DNA from: Fusarium oxysporum f. sp. lycopersici 4287
Lineage: Eukaryota > Ascomycota > Sordariomycetes > Hypocreales > Nectriaceae
Direction: 5' to 3'
Length of the DNA: 64,000 nt
Assembly (NCBI RefSeq): GCF_000149955.1
Contig: NC_030999.1
Coordinates: 106,068 to 170,067, forward strand
Positions 10,901 through 21,285 of this stretch are shown here, piece after piece. How positions within the stretch are numbered: the stretch's first letter is position 1; every line of letters begins with the position of its first letter. Under the pieces are notes generated by a model. It searched no databases. It was not told the DNA's origin and saw nothing but the letters and a program-made list of their open reading frames with translations. Both the position numbers and the translations under genes were made by a program.

Positions 10901-12510
10901 GATCAGTCTCGGTATAAAGGTTTCAGGATCAGGTTGCGGAAAGGAACGAAGCCTACGAGAACAAAATGAACCTCATGTTCTGGTCCAAATGCGTCTCTCA
11001 CGACAGGTCTATGACCGTGCAGATCAACTACTACATATATCAAGGAGTTCACCCGCAGGAACAAGATGCAATTCGTGGCCGATCCCGAGCCTCTACGCAG
11101 GGTTCGGTACATAAACAGCTACATGTCGTTGGTCGGGTACGAGACGCCGCGGTACGACCTGCACAAGTCCAAGTTGTGGTGCCTGAGCGGGAATCCAGAA
11201 TGGCTCAATAGCGCATAGAGACACCTTATTGAGGGCGAAATAAAGATCAACATCATTATAGCCCCGAACTCGTTCCGTCGCTAGTTGGCCATTAGGGGCG
11301 TGAACCTCTTCAGGGTCCCGCTGCCAGGCGAGCTCAAGCAGACAATCATGATCCAGAGTCGCGAAAACACACGGTATGCTGTCTATTTACACCTGCACAA
11401 TGGCCTACGTGGAGGCCACAGGCCTATCACCGTTGAGGTACCTGTGCATGACCGACTAAGTGCACGATCATGGATTTGCTCACAGCCACAGAGTTTTGCA
11501 TCTTCCTGCAAACGTTCAACTTAACGGAGATGCTCACCAAGGGGAGCAGAGAGAGATAAAGGAACTCGAGGCATGATTTGACCCCTGACTGGTGCTGGAG
11601 CACCAATAACTCTATACCCGCCATCTCCGTCTAGTGCCTGGCCGTGTCGTATAGCGGGAACTGGAACTCGGGGCTTTGATGAAAAGGCAGATGAGCGGAA
11701 ATAACCACGAGATCCTCGGCAAGTGCAAGGAGATGCTAGACTCGAGCCATATCTTCTTGTCGGGCCCGGGCATGTGACCGACCTGACATGACGACCTGGT
11801 CAACCTGAAGATTTGTAGATTCCTCTGTCTGGGCAGCCCCTTGAAATGGATGGACCCCGCATCGAGCTTTAGGATGACGACCGTCGCCATGAACCCTAGC
11901 TGCCCATGGCCATAAGCGACGTCACAGACTCGACGACAGGTACAACATGGATAACAGGCACGTCAATGGGTATAGGAACATAGTCGCTGTCGAGTGCCTG
12001 ACCCGAAAACTGCATAGACCGTTCTCGTACACGGTCCAGGCCGACGGCCTAGACCTGTATATCCCCGGCTGGGTCATTAATCTCTGGGACAGGCACGTCA
12101 ACAAGTGCGAAGTCGCGTGATCTTCGCGATCAGGGCCAGGGAGTAGTTCGATATCGAGATTATGGACTTGGTGGTCATCTTCATCTATTTCATCTTCAAG
12201 GCCATTATGTGAATTACGAACATGATCGAGGGTCCGCACATGTTGCAACTTACGCACGAAGGAGAGTTACAGTTCATGCTCAGGACCTGCTTCGACAAGG
12301 GCCACCTGGCCATACTCCCCCTGCTCCGGCCGTTCGCCACCGTAGTGACGGACATGACCAGGCACGCGAACGCGAGGACAATCTCGAACAGAACTCTAAC
12401 AGAAACACGGTGTGCATAAACACCATAAAGGAGGGGCATGCGAGATTGACGGCGAGTGTAGGGTCGCCGCCCCGAGGACGAGTAAGGCGCGCCCGCACAG
12501 TAGCCTAAGA
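10760..12510 (+). pseudogene. GC-rich fossil coding sequence of unknown family
   Basis: Across about 1.7 kb the plus strand shows long protein-like runs with strongly C/G-ending codons and frequent AGG for arginine, unlike the AT-rich neighbours. Clear runs include LIPEDESARALGDYADLAGF (about 10780), YENKMNLMFWSKCVSHDRSM (about 10950), FVADPEPLRRVRYINSYMSL (about 11070), NMDNRHVNGYRNIVAVECL (about 11945) and GPHMLQLTHEGELQFMLRT (about 12230). They are split by at least ten in-frame TAA, TAG and TGA codons and by several frame changes. I recognise no domain. It may be the decayed downstream part of the GTPase-like gene or a separate acquired gene. The sequence clearly once coded, but its identity is unknown. 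Confidence 0.45.
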
Positions 12511-12809
12511 CAAGCTTTCAGCTTATCATCTGATCAAATCCGACACATACAAGAGGACTCCAACCACATTCTCCAAGGGATGAAAAGGCGTGAATAGAGT
12601 CAGTGTTAGGTACAGTATCAGCCTAGCTAAGAGTCTCTGCCTTTGCACAATGGATCACCACCCACTTCCTCGTCAGCTCCTTACACCTTCGCTATCAAGG
12701 CAGGGAAAATGGGGCTTTATTTGATCCGAACCATTCACATCGCAGATACAGGTGAACGGTGCAGACTGGAAGGGGCCTCACTAATTGAGGATGAGTTAGT
12801 GACTCTTGC

Positions 12810-13547
12810 ATGGCTGCAAACGCGACTTTCTCATCAGAAAGACCCCTTCAGAGAATCGAAAACGTCGCAACTGACGTGTTATCCCATATTCAGCTGAGCG
12901 TCGAGCTTCAAATTACTATTTTTAGCCCTGATAGAACCGATCTCTCAAAGATCATTGCAGAACTAACTAAAGACATGTATCGCTACCTGGACGAGGTAAC
13001 AGCACATATCATGGCAACACCAGCAGTTCTAGCGGGAGAAGAAGGCCTAGTCCATCACGAGGAACAGCCGAGAAGATCCTTGATCCGGCGCCCCGATGCT
13101 CGCAGTCTCATGGGTTCTGTTATCCTGGATATTGAAATATTATCAGACCGACCATTTCGCTGCATCTTACTTTGTTCAGGATTAATCGCCCAGGGGAGGA
13201 TTCTTTTTAGCCCATTACAAGATCCAAATGACGATGTGATGGACACAATCTTCGACGTGCCCAACAACCTTGAAGACATGTCGGCGGGCATTAAGTCTAC
13301 TCTCGATATTTTAGTGATTCATCGGGAGCAACTGGACAATCCTAACCAACTTCTCAGACGCGAAAGTCATGTCAAGCTATCATACGAAGACAAAGGCCTT
13401 CGTGCAATATATGAGCAAAATCGGAAACAGGCTTCATTACGACAGCCCCCATCCTGGTTTACGGTCGACTCGGTGATAGGTTACCGTCTATGCGAGGTGT
13501 TTAATGTTATTTCTCAGCAGCATTGCGGGAAATGCAGCTCTTGCTAA
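12810..13547 (+). CDS. Uncharacterised 245-aa protein
   Basis: Uninterrupted frame of 245 codons starting MAANATFSSERPLQRIENVA and ending with a small cysteine cluster, QQHCGKCSSC. No membrane segment, signal peptide or known domain is apparent. The first ATG in the frame is used; about 300 nt upstream separate it from the GC-rich relic. The composition is ordinary for a soluble regulatory protein of these fungi. Part of the middle (about residues 95-160) is moderately hydrophobic, with IEILSDRPFRCILLCSG. It may be an intact accessory gene or the longest surviving exon of a larger one. Confidence 0.5.
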   Translation: MAANATFSSERPLQRIENVATDVLSHIQLSVELQITIFSPDRTDLSKIIAELTKDMYRYLDEVTAHIMATPAVLAGEEGLVHHEEQPRRSLIRRPDARSLMGSVILDIEILSDRPFRCILLCSGLIAQGRILFSPLQDPNDDVMDTIFDVPNNLEDMSAGIKSTLDILVIHREQLDNPNQLLRRESHVKLSYEDKGLRAIYEQNRKQASLRQPPSWFTVDSVIGYRLCEVFNVISQQHCGKCSSC

Positions 13548-13959
13548 GCAATCAGCTCCGTCTGCTTATCGCGTTTCTTGGGTGCAGGCTAGGTTGGGTT
13601 AGCGAGCTAAGCATTATTAGAGAATAATTGTCAGTCAACGTTATTAATAAATTAGTGAATAAACCCATTTGTTCCTTCTGGGAGTATACGCCTCATAGAG
13701 CTTACATATTATCTTGTTAATTATACATTTTTATAGGCGGCTCTATCTCTTTATGTGCTGATACATTTAGGAAAATCTAGCCAGTATGCCCTCGTCATCC
13801 ATTCTTGCCGTTACTATCGTCTATCTAGAATAATTGAACAACATTCAGCTACCGAAACCTCATCATGGCTTCTAAACACCAAGAAGATGAACATTCCCAT
13901 GTTTTTCATGGCAAGCATCAAGCACTCAGGGCTCTCAGAGCTCCTCTACTGACTTGAGC
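13548..13959. other. Gene-free stretch
   Basis: AT-rich spacer between the 245-codon gene and the end of the OrsD-like copy on the minus strand. No feature was supported. Confidence 0.4.
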
Positions 13960-15078
13960 TTCAACTCTGTTGTTCACGGCGTCCGACGAAGGTTACCGGT
14001 GTTCGTCTTATATTCCACCCATCCGAACTTCAGCAGCCCGTGATTGTTGATACCTCTGTTTTCTATACTATGCTAAAATGCGAGAAAACTACTAGCCGGC
14101 TAATGCCACCTTGATCCAGACTAGTTCTACTTACCAATCATTTGCGTTATCTTAGCAACGGGCAAAACCTTCTCATCAGTATCCTCCCATAGAAATACTT
14201 CTTTCCTTATCAACCAGAGCATTCGTATAACCATAGTTGCCACCAGCATGTCCGGTTCCTTCCTTTGCCCTGCCGGATAGAATTCGCGTCCCCGCTCGTT
14301 GCTATGTGGCGCCACCTTGCAGGCACCGAATGTCAAGGGCACCTCCGAATCTGTCACAAGCATGTCGCGTCGTGCTTGAGTAAACGTTTCATCCCAACGA
14401 GTGCGTCGCTTCCAATTAGTGCCTAGCTCTTTCTTTCCTAGAGTTCCATCAAAGTTAGATGAGCATTGCTGCTCACCTAAGCGGCCGCGCTCCTCCGAGG
14501 CCAATTTCTGGGCAAATGTCTTGACAACATCTAGGACGGCTTACAAGAATCGATCGGGACTCTTTTGCAGTGATTGTTGATTATTTGTGATCACGACGAT
14601 TCAGGAGCTTTGAATGTCGTTGGCCTTCCGACTCTGGAAAGTAAGATTATCCCGCATATGATCGCGTAGCCATCGCTTCCCCTTGGTACCTAAGCCATTG
14701 ATCTCTCGGGTATATACTTTCTTCAGATGGCGTGACAGTATGTCATGGCTTGTGGACCGCAGAGTACAGTGCTTACACTCTGCTCCAATCTGAAGGGCTA
14801 GGAATGGATGCTGTGCAGATCTATCTGGTCTCTTTGGCAGCTCATCCGGGTCAGGAAGATGCAGGTAGTTGATAAGAGTATTGAGCTTCCCCCTACGCTA
14901 AACCACAGGGTATGTAAATAATAGCTTGATATGAAATATCGTAGTGAAGTTCTAGTCCCCTGAGCGCCTGAACTTGATTTGGCGTGATGTTTTGTTGATG
15001 AAGAAGATGTTTTGAAGGTTCTTTAGTACACATACTGAGAAGTTAAAATATTCGGAAAAGTGAATGCTACAAATCTAA
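13960..15078 (-). pseudogene. OrsD-like C2H2 protein pseudogene, copy A
   Basis: On the minus strand this aligns by eye along its whole length with copy B at 19696-21076. It includes LHQQNITPNQVQALRGLELHYDIS, split here by position: LHQQNITPNQ then VQALRGLELHYDIS near 14990-14900. It continues with CTLRSTSHDILSRHLKK (about 14780-14730) and a later 125-codon open part at 14504-14127 containing DETFTQARRDMLVTD. The first zinc-finger segment present in copy B is deleted (the sequence jumps from IPCGLA and a stop to LNTLINYLHLPDPDEL), and further stops occur. Short fungal proteins with such Cys/His pairs are annotated as OrsD-like or DUF3505; that assignment is from memory. The 5' end runs into the assembly gap. 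A spliceable GTAAGT donor remains at the end of the long open part. Confidence 0.65.
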
Positions 15079-15179
15079 NNNNNNNNNNNNNNNNNNNNNN
15101 NNNNNNNNNNNNNNNNNNNNNNNNNNNNNNNNNNNNNNNNNNNNNNNNNNNNNNNNNNNNNNNNNNNNNNNNNNNNNNN
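15079..15179. other. Assembly gap (run of N)
   Basis: About 100 undetermined bases, typical of a scaffolding gap. It cuts the 5' end of OrsD-like copy A and lies about 130 bp from the mimp element, so the joined flanks need not be truly adjacent. Confidence 0.99.
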
Positions 15180-15311
15180 TCTCGTGTTTTAGGTTTTCTA
15201 ATTTTATGAGTGCGGTACGAGAAACGCAGTGCGTTTACGTCGGGGAAAATATGGGCGAAAATGCTAGACGGTCATTGGTCAAAAACAGGAACGCAATGCG
15301 TTCTGCTGATA

Positions 15312-15680
15312 CAGTGGGGTGCAATAAGTTTGAATACACCTGGAGGTACCGATCATCGAGGCGCGCCTGTTACGCGGCACAGATGTATTCTCGGCTCCAC
15401 GTTGTGCCTCGCTGCGGCACGTCGTTTTAATCATTCCAAGGGGAATATGGGGGAAATACTTATGAATTTGACTATAAGAATAGCCTTGCCTCTTTAATTC
15501 ACATATTTGTGACCGTAATAAAGGCGTAAGTTCCTTACCTCAAGTCATCATAAGGCGTTATTAGGCGTTGTGATGTATATATGGAGGAGGACGAAAAAGC
15601 GGCATCAAAAACGTGGTCCTGATCGGGTTAGCCAGGGCCGAGATACCAGCAGATGTATTCAAACTTATTGCACCCCACTG
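15312..15680. mobile_element. mimp-type miniature impala element (MITE, Tc1/mariner ends)
   Basis: A 369-bp non-coding element. Its ends are perfect 27-bp inverted repeats at 15312-15338 and 15654-15680, beginning CAGTGGGGTGCAATAAG, with weaker pairing for another dozen bases. It is flanked on both sides by TA (15310-15311 and 15681-15682), the expected Tc1/mariner target duplication. The sequence matches what I remember of the mimp/impala terminal repeat of Fusarium oxysporum, where impala also has 27-bp ends. At 369 bp it is longer than the commonest mimps (about 200 bp). It has no transposase and would need an active impala in trans. The PD-(D/E)XK-like gene starts 279 bp beyond it. Confidence 0.88.
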
Positions 15681-15958
15681 TAATTCTTGAGTAGGTCCTT
15701 GCTGACTTGTAGAAGTTTCTGTTAAGATTGAGGATATCCCTGCAAGGACTTGCCCCACAATGAGAGTGAGGGATTCGCATCCAATCAGCAGCCCCGGAAT
15801 TCTTCATGATAAGATTATGATAAGATTATTGTCATGCCAACCATGTAAGAAGTAGAAAACAAACATGACGCCATCCGCCAATCTCCAAAATACCTATCCT
15901 ATCCAAACCCAAGCATATCCAAACACCAGAACAAGAGTTCGGAAACCCAAGTCAAGCA

Positions 15959-17389
15959 ATGTCGCCCGACCAGCGTATAGAATCCTGGCTACGACAAATC
16001 GGATCCGTGACAAAGCCTCAACACGATAAACAAAAACATTGCGCAAAGCGTCAGCGACTAAATCCTCAAAATCCTCCAACTCCAGACCCTTCGCAGAGCA
16101 GCCGCAGCATGGGCTCCCGCAGATCTAAGCGCCGCGCAATTGACGCCCCGGATGTGAGCGATGGCAACGACGATATTCTGGATACCCCACGACCGCCGAA
16201 ACTCCAAGCTCCGAGGAGTGAATCAGGTACCTCGTTGACTTCATCATCGGCTGCATCGGGGTATTCTTCGCCAACAAAGCAACTACGTGAGCTGAAGCTC
16301 CATCCCAGAGGTGTGGATTCTAGAGAGCTTAAGGACTTTCAAAATAAGCCTGCTAGCTTGAAAACGCTTTTGCAAAAGATCGATGATAGCGTATCCGGTT
16401 TTGGAATTCTGCCAACGTCGCAGCGGACTTGCATGGCCGAGCTGGATATCAAAATCTACGACAACTTCGAGTGGGTAAAGGCAAAGCCTCCCAGAGATAT
16501 CTTCTTCTCGGATGACCGCGACGATCTGGGCCATACGCCGCCACCCGAGGTAATCCAGACGATTCTACATCAGGCGGGTGAATGCAGTGAAAGAGGTCAT
16601 TCAGAAGCGAGCTGGAATGTCGAGGTCCATCATCTTGTGCTGAAAGCTGCGTTGAGGCCTTTGCAGGGCCCTCAGTCGAGCCAATTCTTCGACTTTCTTC
16701 TCAGGTGAGATTCTTATCTTGCATTCTACTTAATTAGTCTTACTGACCAATTCAGCACCACTGCGTCGATCCTGCCTGGCTATCAAGCGACATCAGCGTC
16801 TAAGAAAGTTGATTTCTGCATGTATATCGACCCGAAGCATGAAGAATCCGCACAAATACGCGAGACTATCCTAGCTTTGATGAATGTTTTACCAATGGGC
16901 ATGTTCAACCATGCCAACCTATTGCCGCTATCCGACCGCCCTATAGCAGTCAGCATCGAGACTAAAAAGACAGGCGAAGGGTGGGACAACGCTCGGCTTC
17001 AGATGGAAGTATGGATGGCAGCCCACTGGCAATTCCTCCGCAAGGTTCTTCAGCTACATCGCCTTGCCGCAGAGGCAGTATCTTCTCTGGAACAAACAGC
17101 CGGGTTCAATTCATATGAGACGCGGAAATTACCAGATTTTCTCCCTGGTATTATCATCCAAGGGCATGATTGGTATCTTATCATCACGACTTCAGAAGGT
17201 GAAAAGACTATTTTCTGGCATAAGGAGAATTTTGGCCAAACGTCCAAGTCAAAGGGGATTTATACGATTATTCATAATTTGCAATTATTGCGGAAATGGG
17301 CGCAGGAGGTGTATTGGGAATGGATGAGAGAATTGTTGCTCAGCTGGCCGCGGCATAGAGGGAAAGTTTTTGCTGTTGAAGATTATTAA
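15959..17389 (+). CDS. PD-(D/E)XK nuclease-like domain protein
   Basis: Two exons, 15959-16704 and 16756-17389, with a 51-nt intron (GTGAGA donor, CTGAC branch, CAG acceptor), give 459 aa. The N-terminal 110 residues are low-complexity and rich in Ser/Pro/Arg (likely disordered; RRSKRR near residue 57 could be a nuclear signal). The C-terminal half carries the restriction-endonuclease-like core: VDFC (Asp268) and SIETKK (Glu317, Lys319), followed by an LQMEVWMAAHW helix. These match fungal proteins annotated as PD-(D/E)XK nuclease-like. The family is common in Fusarium and Aspergillus accessory DNA and its role is unknown; DNA cleavage is inferred from the fold only. The gene looks intact. 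The mimp ends 279 bp upstream, inside its probable promoter. Confidence 0.8.
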
Positions 17390-18090
17390 TGGGGTTTTCT
17401 TGATCCCCATTTTGGGGTTTATTGCACAGTAGAGGCAAGCGATGAGTTGATGAGATATGATACCCTTTTATAATAGTATATGCGTTATTTTCGTCGATTA
17501 TGTCTTAAGGCTCGTGCGGCGTAACGTACTGACATTTACAACATACCATTGCTTAGACCAAAGAAATGGCGGATAACTATCTGTTCTTATTAAGGAATTC
17601 AGGCACGATATTGCTAACGACCCTGCCTTTACCAACCACCCCCTCCTGTAACCTTAATATATTTCCAGGGCCACCTTACGACTCCAGATTAATTAATTAA
17701 TTCTTAAAACCCCAAATCTGTAAAATCTGAAACTCTCTACTTTGGTATTGTACTTCTTAACGCCTCCAATAGTCTTTAAATATTATTGTTATCGTCATCA
17801 TTGCGAATTAATTAATTCATTAATTACCTACTAGATATATTTCTAGTACGATCATCTCATCGTTGTGCCGTCGCATATAGCATGAAAGCTTCCTGCAATA
17901 TCTTGGACAGACCCCCCTGCTCACACCACCGTTGAGAAATTCACCCAAACTTACACCCAACCCCCCCCCCCTCCCCCCAACCTCTTGAGATCAGCAACCT
18001 TAAAGTCTAGCCACACCCCAAATTAAATACAGCGTTTTATATTTTTATCTATATCTTTGCTCTCTCACACACACATACACCTTTGTCACG
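17390..18090. other. Intergenic stretch with pyrimidine tracts before the BTB pseudogene
   Basis: AT-rich, with several ATTAATTAATT-type runs near 17690 and 17810, then a C-rich tract around 17955-17985 and CT-rich sequence up to the ATG at 18091. CT-rich tracts of this kind are common in fungal promoters, so this is probably the old promoter of the BTB gene. Confidence 0.4.
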
Positions 18091-18999
18091 ATGAGACTTG
18101 ATGACACAACAAATCAAGCGCTTCAAACAGCGCTATAGAAGTAGGTTTCTCGACTCGACTTCAATTTTGCTAAACTAACCCTTCCCGCAGGGCCGAGACC
18201 GGACTTTATTCTGATCTCAAAATTACGTGTTGCAATAAACAGTATCAAGTCCATAAGGCCATCATCTGCCCAAGGTCTTCTTTCTTTAGAAGTGCATGCG
18301 AAAATCACTTCCAGGTAAGTCCTGACGGGTTTGCATTCGTGCTGCCATTGCCTGATGCTAAGTCCTACCCATCATACTTGTAGGAAAGCCAATCAAATGT
18401 AATCGATCTTCCGGAAGATGACCCGGGAGCGGTGGATTCCATGATCTATTACATCTACAATGGCTATTATCCCAAAATGGATCCAGGAACCCAGGGTATA
18501 TCGAAAGACAGATTAGCAGCCGCCGGCTGGAAGCTAGAGACGTTTGGTAAGATACTTCCCTGTCAAGTATTGCGAGCCTAGCTAACGTGTCGTGTACAGG
18601 AGAATTCACCGGCGGGCTTCAGGTCAAGTTTCTTGTCCTGCATGCAAAGGTATATTGCCCTTGCCAAGAAATACGAGGTGTCAGGACTGAAGGAGATGGC
18701 GCAACGGTGTTTCCAAATTATTTCCAATTGCAGGGGTTCTTGTAGCAAAGAATTTGCACAGGCTTTTGAGTTTGTATACATGACAACGATCGATTCAGAT
18801 AGGGGGGTTGCGCGATGTCGTTGTTCATGCTCTACATGAAAACCCTCGAGCCCTTGATGAAGAGCATATTCGGAGAGCGATGCGTTTGCAGCCGGATCTG
18901 CCGTACGATCTTGTGTTATATGGCCGTGGCAAGGAGATGGGGAAGGAGAAAGATAGACGCTCTAGGCCATCGTGGATGAATAGGCCAGAGGCTAGTTGA
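18091..18999 (+). pseudogene. BTB/POZ domain protein pseudogene
   Basis: Four exons can be traced: 18091-18140, 18191-18314, 18384-18546 and from 18600. All three introns have sound GT-AG sites. The translation is a BTB domain: SDLKITCCNKQYQVHKAIIC, FFRSACENHFQESQS, VIDLPEDDPGAVDSMIYYIY, then VKFLVLHAKVY and KKYEVSGLKEMAQRCFQII. The product would be a BTB adaptor or transcription cofactor. Defects: a TAG in exon 1 (near 18136), a one-base frameshift near 18655 (GTATATTGCC), and an extra G in the G-run at 18802-18807. The second copy of exon 4 at 55999-56398 has the uninterrupted frame, which confirms both frameshifts. It ends with SRPSWMNRPEAS at the TGA 18997-18999. Confidence 0.8.
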
Positions 19000-19014
19000 A
19001 AGCCTTTCCAGAAT

Positions 19015-19443
19015 TTCTCTTACCAAACTCCTCTAATATCAACTGCCCAATATGCACCTGCTCTTCCCTCTCAGGTCCAGAGCGATGACTCGTTCCATAC
19101 ACGAGGGTCATCTGCCAGCATAGCAACTGAGCAGCGTCGCTTAAACAGCCCTGGAGCACCAACATCTGACTCGCATGATGGATGTAATGCACAGACTTCC
19201 CGCGAGCTCGAAGTCACTCGCCCAAAGGGTGACTGGTACAAGAAACTTCCTGAGGATCTGATCGCATGTTTAGAAAAGTATCAGCAGGATAACAACCTCA
19301 GTCTTGGAATCGATGGGCTACGGATACAGCCTGGCAATTACGTATGTCCTTTCTGTATCGAGTCTAAGAGGAAGCTCTATAAGCGCCCTAGTCATTTCTC
19401 AAACCACTTAGCAAGCCACTGGGCTGCTCTCAAGAAGCATTGA
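19015..19443 (+). pseudogene. C2H2-type zinc-finger exon, 5' end missing
   Basis: The frame is open directly after the BTB stop and ends at TGA 19441-19443, giving about 142 codons without a clear ATG. The first half is polar and low-complexity. The second half contains VTRPKGDWYKKLPEDLIACL and ends with a finger, CPFC then about 16 residues, then HFSNHLASH. Such fingers are common at the C-terminus of fungal transcription-factor-like proteins. The segment is out of context: what precedes it is the BTB gene, and the duplicate at 55999-56434 shares only the BTB part plus about 35 bp past the stop. I read this as a last exon whose upstream part was lost at the BTB junction. Confidence 0.5.
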
Positions 19444-19695
19444 AAAGGTGGCCGATCTTTGTATTCACTTCAACTGCGATATTGGGTTATTGTGTTTCTT
19501 GGCGATAGAAGATTGACAGGAAGAGAAGTTCGATGTGTACGAGGTACCCTTAAGAAGTGCCCCAAATGATCCAGGAAGGGTTCGGCAAACTGGAGAACAA
19601 TTACACCAAGACAGATCCGATGGCGGTCCGACACCTGAATCAGGCCTACAGCTGTTTGATCGACTGCTTGGGTGATCCGATATGTGATATGATGC
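19444..19695. other. Spacer left of the inversion
   Basis: No coding family was recognised. An open frame runs through it into the inverted segment but only becomes recognisable after about 19696, where copy A similarity starts. Confidence 0.35.
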
Positions 19696-20335
19696 TTCTA
19701 CTGGCATTGATATTCGGTGCTTGCACGGTGACGCCTCACATCGACGAGCGGGGAAGCGAATTCTATCCGGCCAGGAAAAGGAAAGAATAGGATATACTGA
19801 CGGCAACGATGGTTATACGAATGCTCTGGTTCATGATGAAAGAAGCATTTCTATTGGAGGATACTGATGAGAAAGTGTTTTCCGTCGCTAAGATGACGCA
19901 AAAGATTGGTAAGTAGAACCAATGTGGGGCGAGTCAGAATGAACCGGCTGACCGTTTTCTCTTATACTTATCGCGCTGTAGAGAACATAGGTTTCAACAA
20001 TCATGGGTTGCTGAAGTTTGGGTGGGTGGAATACAAGACGAACACTGGTAACTGTCGTCGGACGCCGCAAACAACAGAGATGCAGCTCAGTTCCATGGAG
20101 GAGCTCTATGAGGACCGCAAGTGCTTGATTTCAGCCATGAAGAATGCGGAAAGGTTCATATCCTTGGTGTTTGGAAGTGACAATGAGGTTTGGATGGCTC
20201 GGTGTTACTCGATCATTCGAGATAGACGTCTAGCGTGCACGGACCAGAACATGTGCATTGCGTCGCATTGTTCGCAGCAATCATTGTAGTAGGCCGTCGA
20301 CGCAAACAATGGTCTCAGGGCTGACCGGTCGTTAA
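19696..20335 (+). pseudogene. Inverted downstream part of OrsD-like copy B
   Basis: From about 19700 the plus strand encodes IFGACTVTPHIDERGSEFYP, a TAG, then ATMVIRMLWFMMKEAFLLED. After a GTAAGT donor (near 19911) comes a second exon, the open frame ending at 20289, with EYKTNTGNCRRTPQTTEMQ. This is the same order and sequence as copy A, but copy A lies wholly on the minus strand, whereas the N-terminal part of copy B is on the minus strand at 20336-21076. A segment of about 640 bp has therefore flipped in place. The in-frame TAG (near 19788) shows further decay. Confidence 0.65.
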
Positions 20336-21076
20336 GGGCATCTCCGAAAGTGCTACAAGCATATCAAGTCGTGCTTGATCGAGGGTTTCATCCCGGCGAG
20401 TGCATCGCATCCGGTTAGTCCATAGCTCTTTCTTTCCCGCAGGCGCGCTAGTATCAAATGAGGATCTTTGCTTATGCAACCGGTCGCTCGTCCGAAACCA
20501 GTTTCTCGGTAAACTCTCCGACAAAATCTGGAACTGCTTGCAGAAACTGGTTAATAGTTTGCGGTGCATTCCGCAATGATTGCTGATCATCTGTGCTTAC
20601 GATGAGCCAGTATCGCTGGATGTCATTAGCTTTCCAACTCTGAAAGCTCAGATTATCCCGGACATCATCGCGTAGCCATCGTACACGTAGCGTTGATCTC
20701 CCGGTTATGTGATTTTTTAGATGCCGTGATAGGATATCGTGACTCGCAGACGGCAACTCACAATACTTACACTCCGTTCTATACTGGAGGGCTAGGTATA
20801 GGTGCGGAGCGGACCTATCTGCTGGCTTTGGTAGCTGATCTGGATCAGGAAAATACAGGGAAATGACAAGTAGATTAAGCTTTTGTCGGTGCTTTTTAGA
20901 TATGCCATGTTTCTCTTTGAGGTGACATCCGACGCGATCATCGTCTGTCTTCAAGGCAAAACCACAAGCCATGCAAATGACAGCTTGGTGTGAGATATCA
21001 TAATAAAGCTCCAGTCTCCTAAGCGTCTGTACTTGGCTGGGCGTAATATTTTGCTGGTGAAGTAGGCTTCTAGAGG
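20336..21076 (-). pseudogene. OrsD-like C2H2 protein, copy B, N-terminal part
   Basis: A 166-codon open frame at 20972-20472 extends upstream without an ATG through LHQQNITPSQVQTLRRLELY to about 21076, just after an acceptor-like TTTCCAG. It carries two Cys/His modules: ICMACGFALKTDDDRVGCHL with KEKH, and TECKYC followed by DILSRHLKNH. These resemble the DUF3505/OrsD family (named after orsD of the Aspergillus orsellinic acid cluster; family role unknown, probably nucleic-acid binding). After DMLVALSEMPL (about 20336) similarity to copy A stops abruptly because the rest of the gene was inverted. The 5' part and first exon were not found. Confidence 0.6.
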
Positions 21077-21285
21077 ATGCCTGGAAAGATATGCTAAGAC
21101 GTTAGGACACTTAAAGGTTTTCTAGGATGGATGCGAATGCTGAGATTATCAGTAGAAGAAAGGAGACGCAGCAGTCTAGAAAGGGTTATTATGATTAAGG
21201 TCAGCTAATTCCAGAGTCTGCCTGTGATTGGTGCTTAGCCTCGTCACAATGATTTCAGCATGGGTAGCACGGATCACCATGTCAT

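Noticed and set aside
10760..12510. Idea that the GC-rich region uses an alternative genetic code or is an intact gene
   Set aside because: TAA, TAG and TGA all interrupt it and the frame changes several times; reassigning one stop does not open it.
15206..15497. Overlapping open frames just right of the assembly gap
   Set aside because: They run across the terminal repeat and interior of the mimp element, so they are chance frames.
2269..21076. Secondary-metabolite cluster (P450, glycosyltransferase, OrsD-like)
   Set aside because: No polyketide, peptide or terpene synthase is present, and the P450 and OrsD-like genes are dead.
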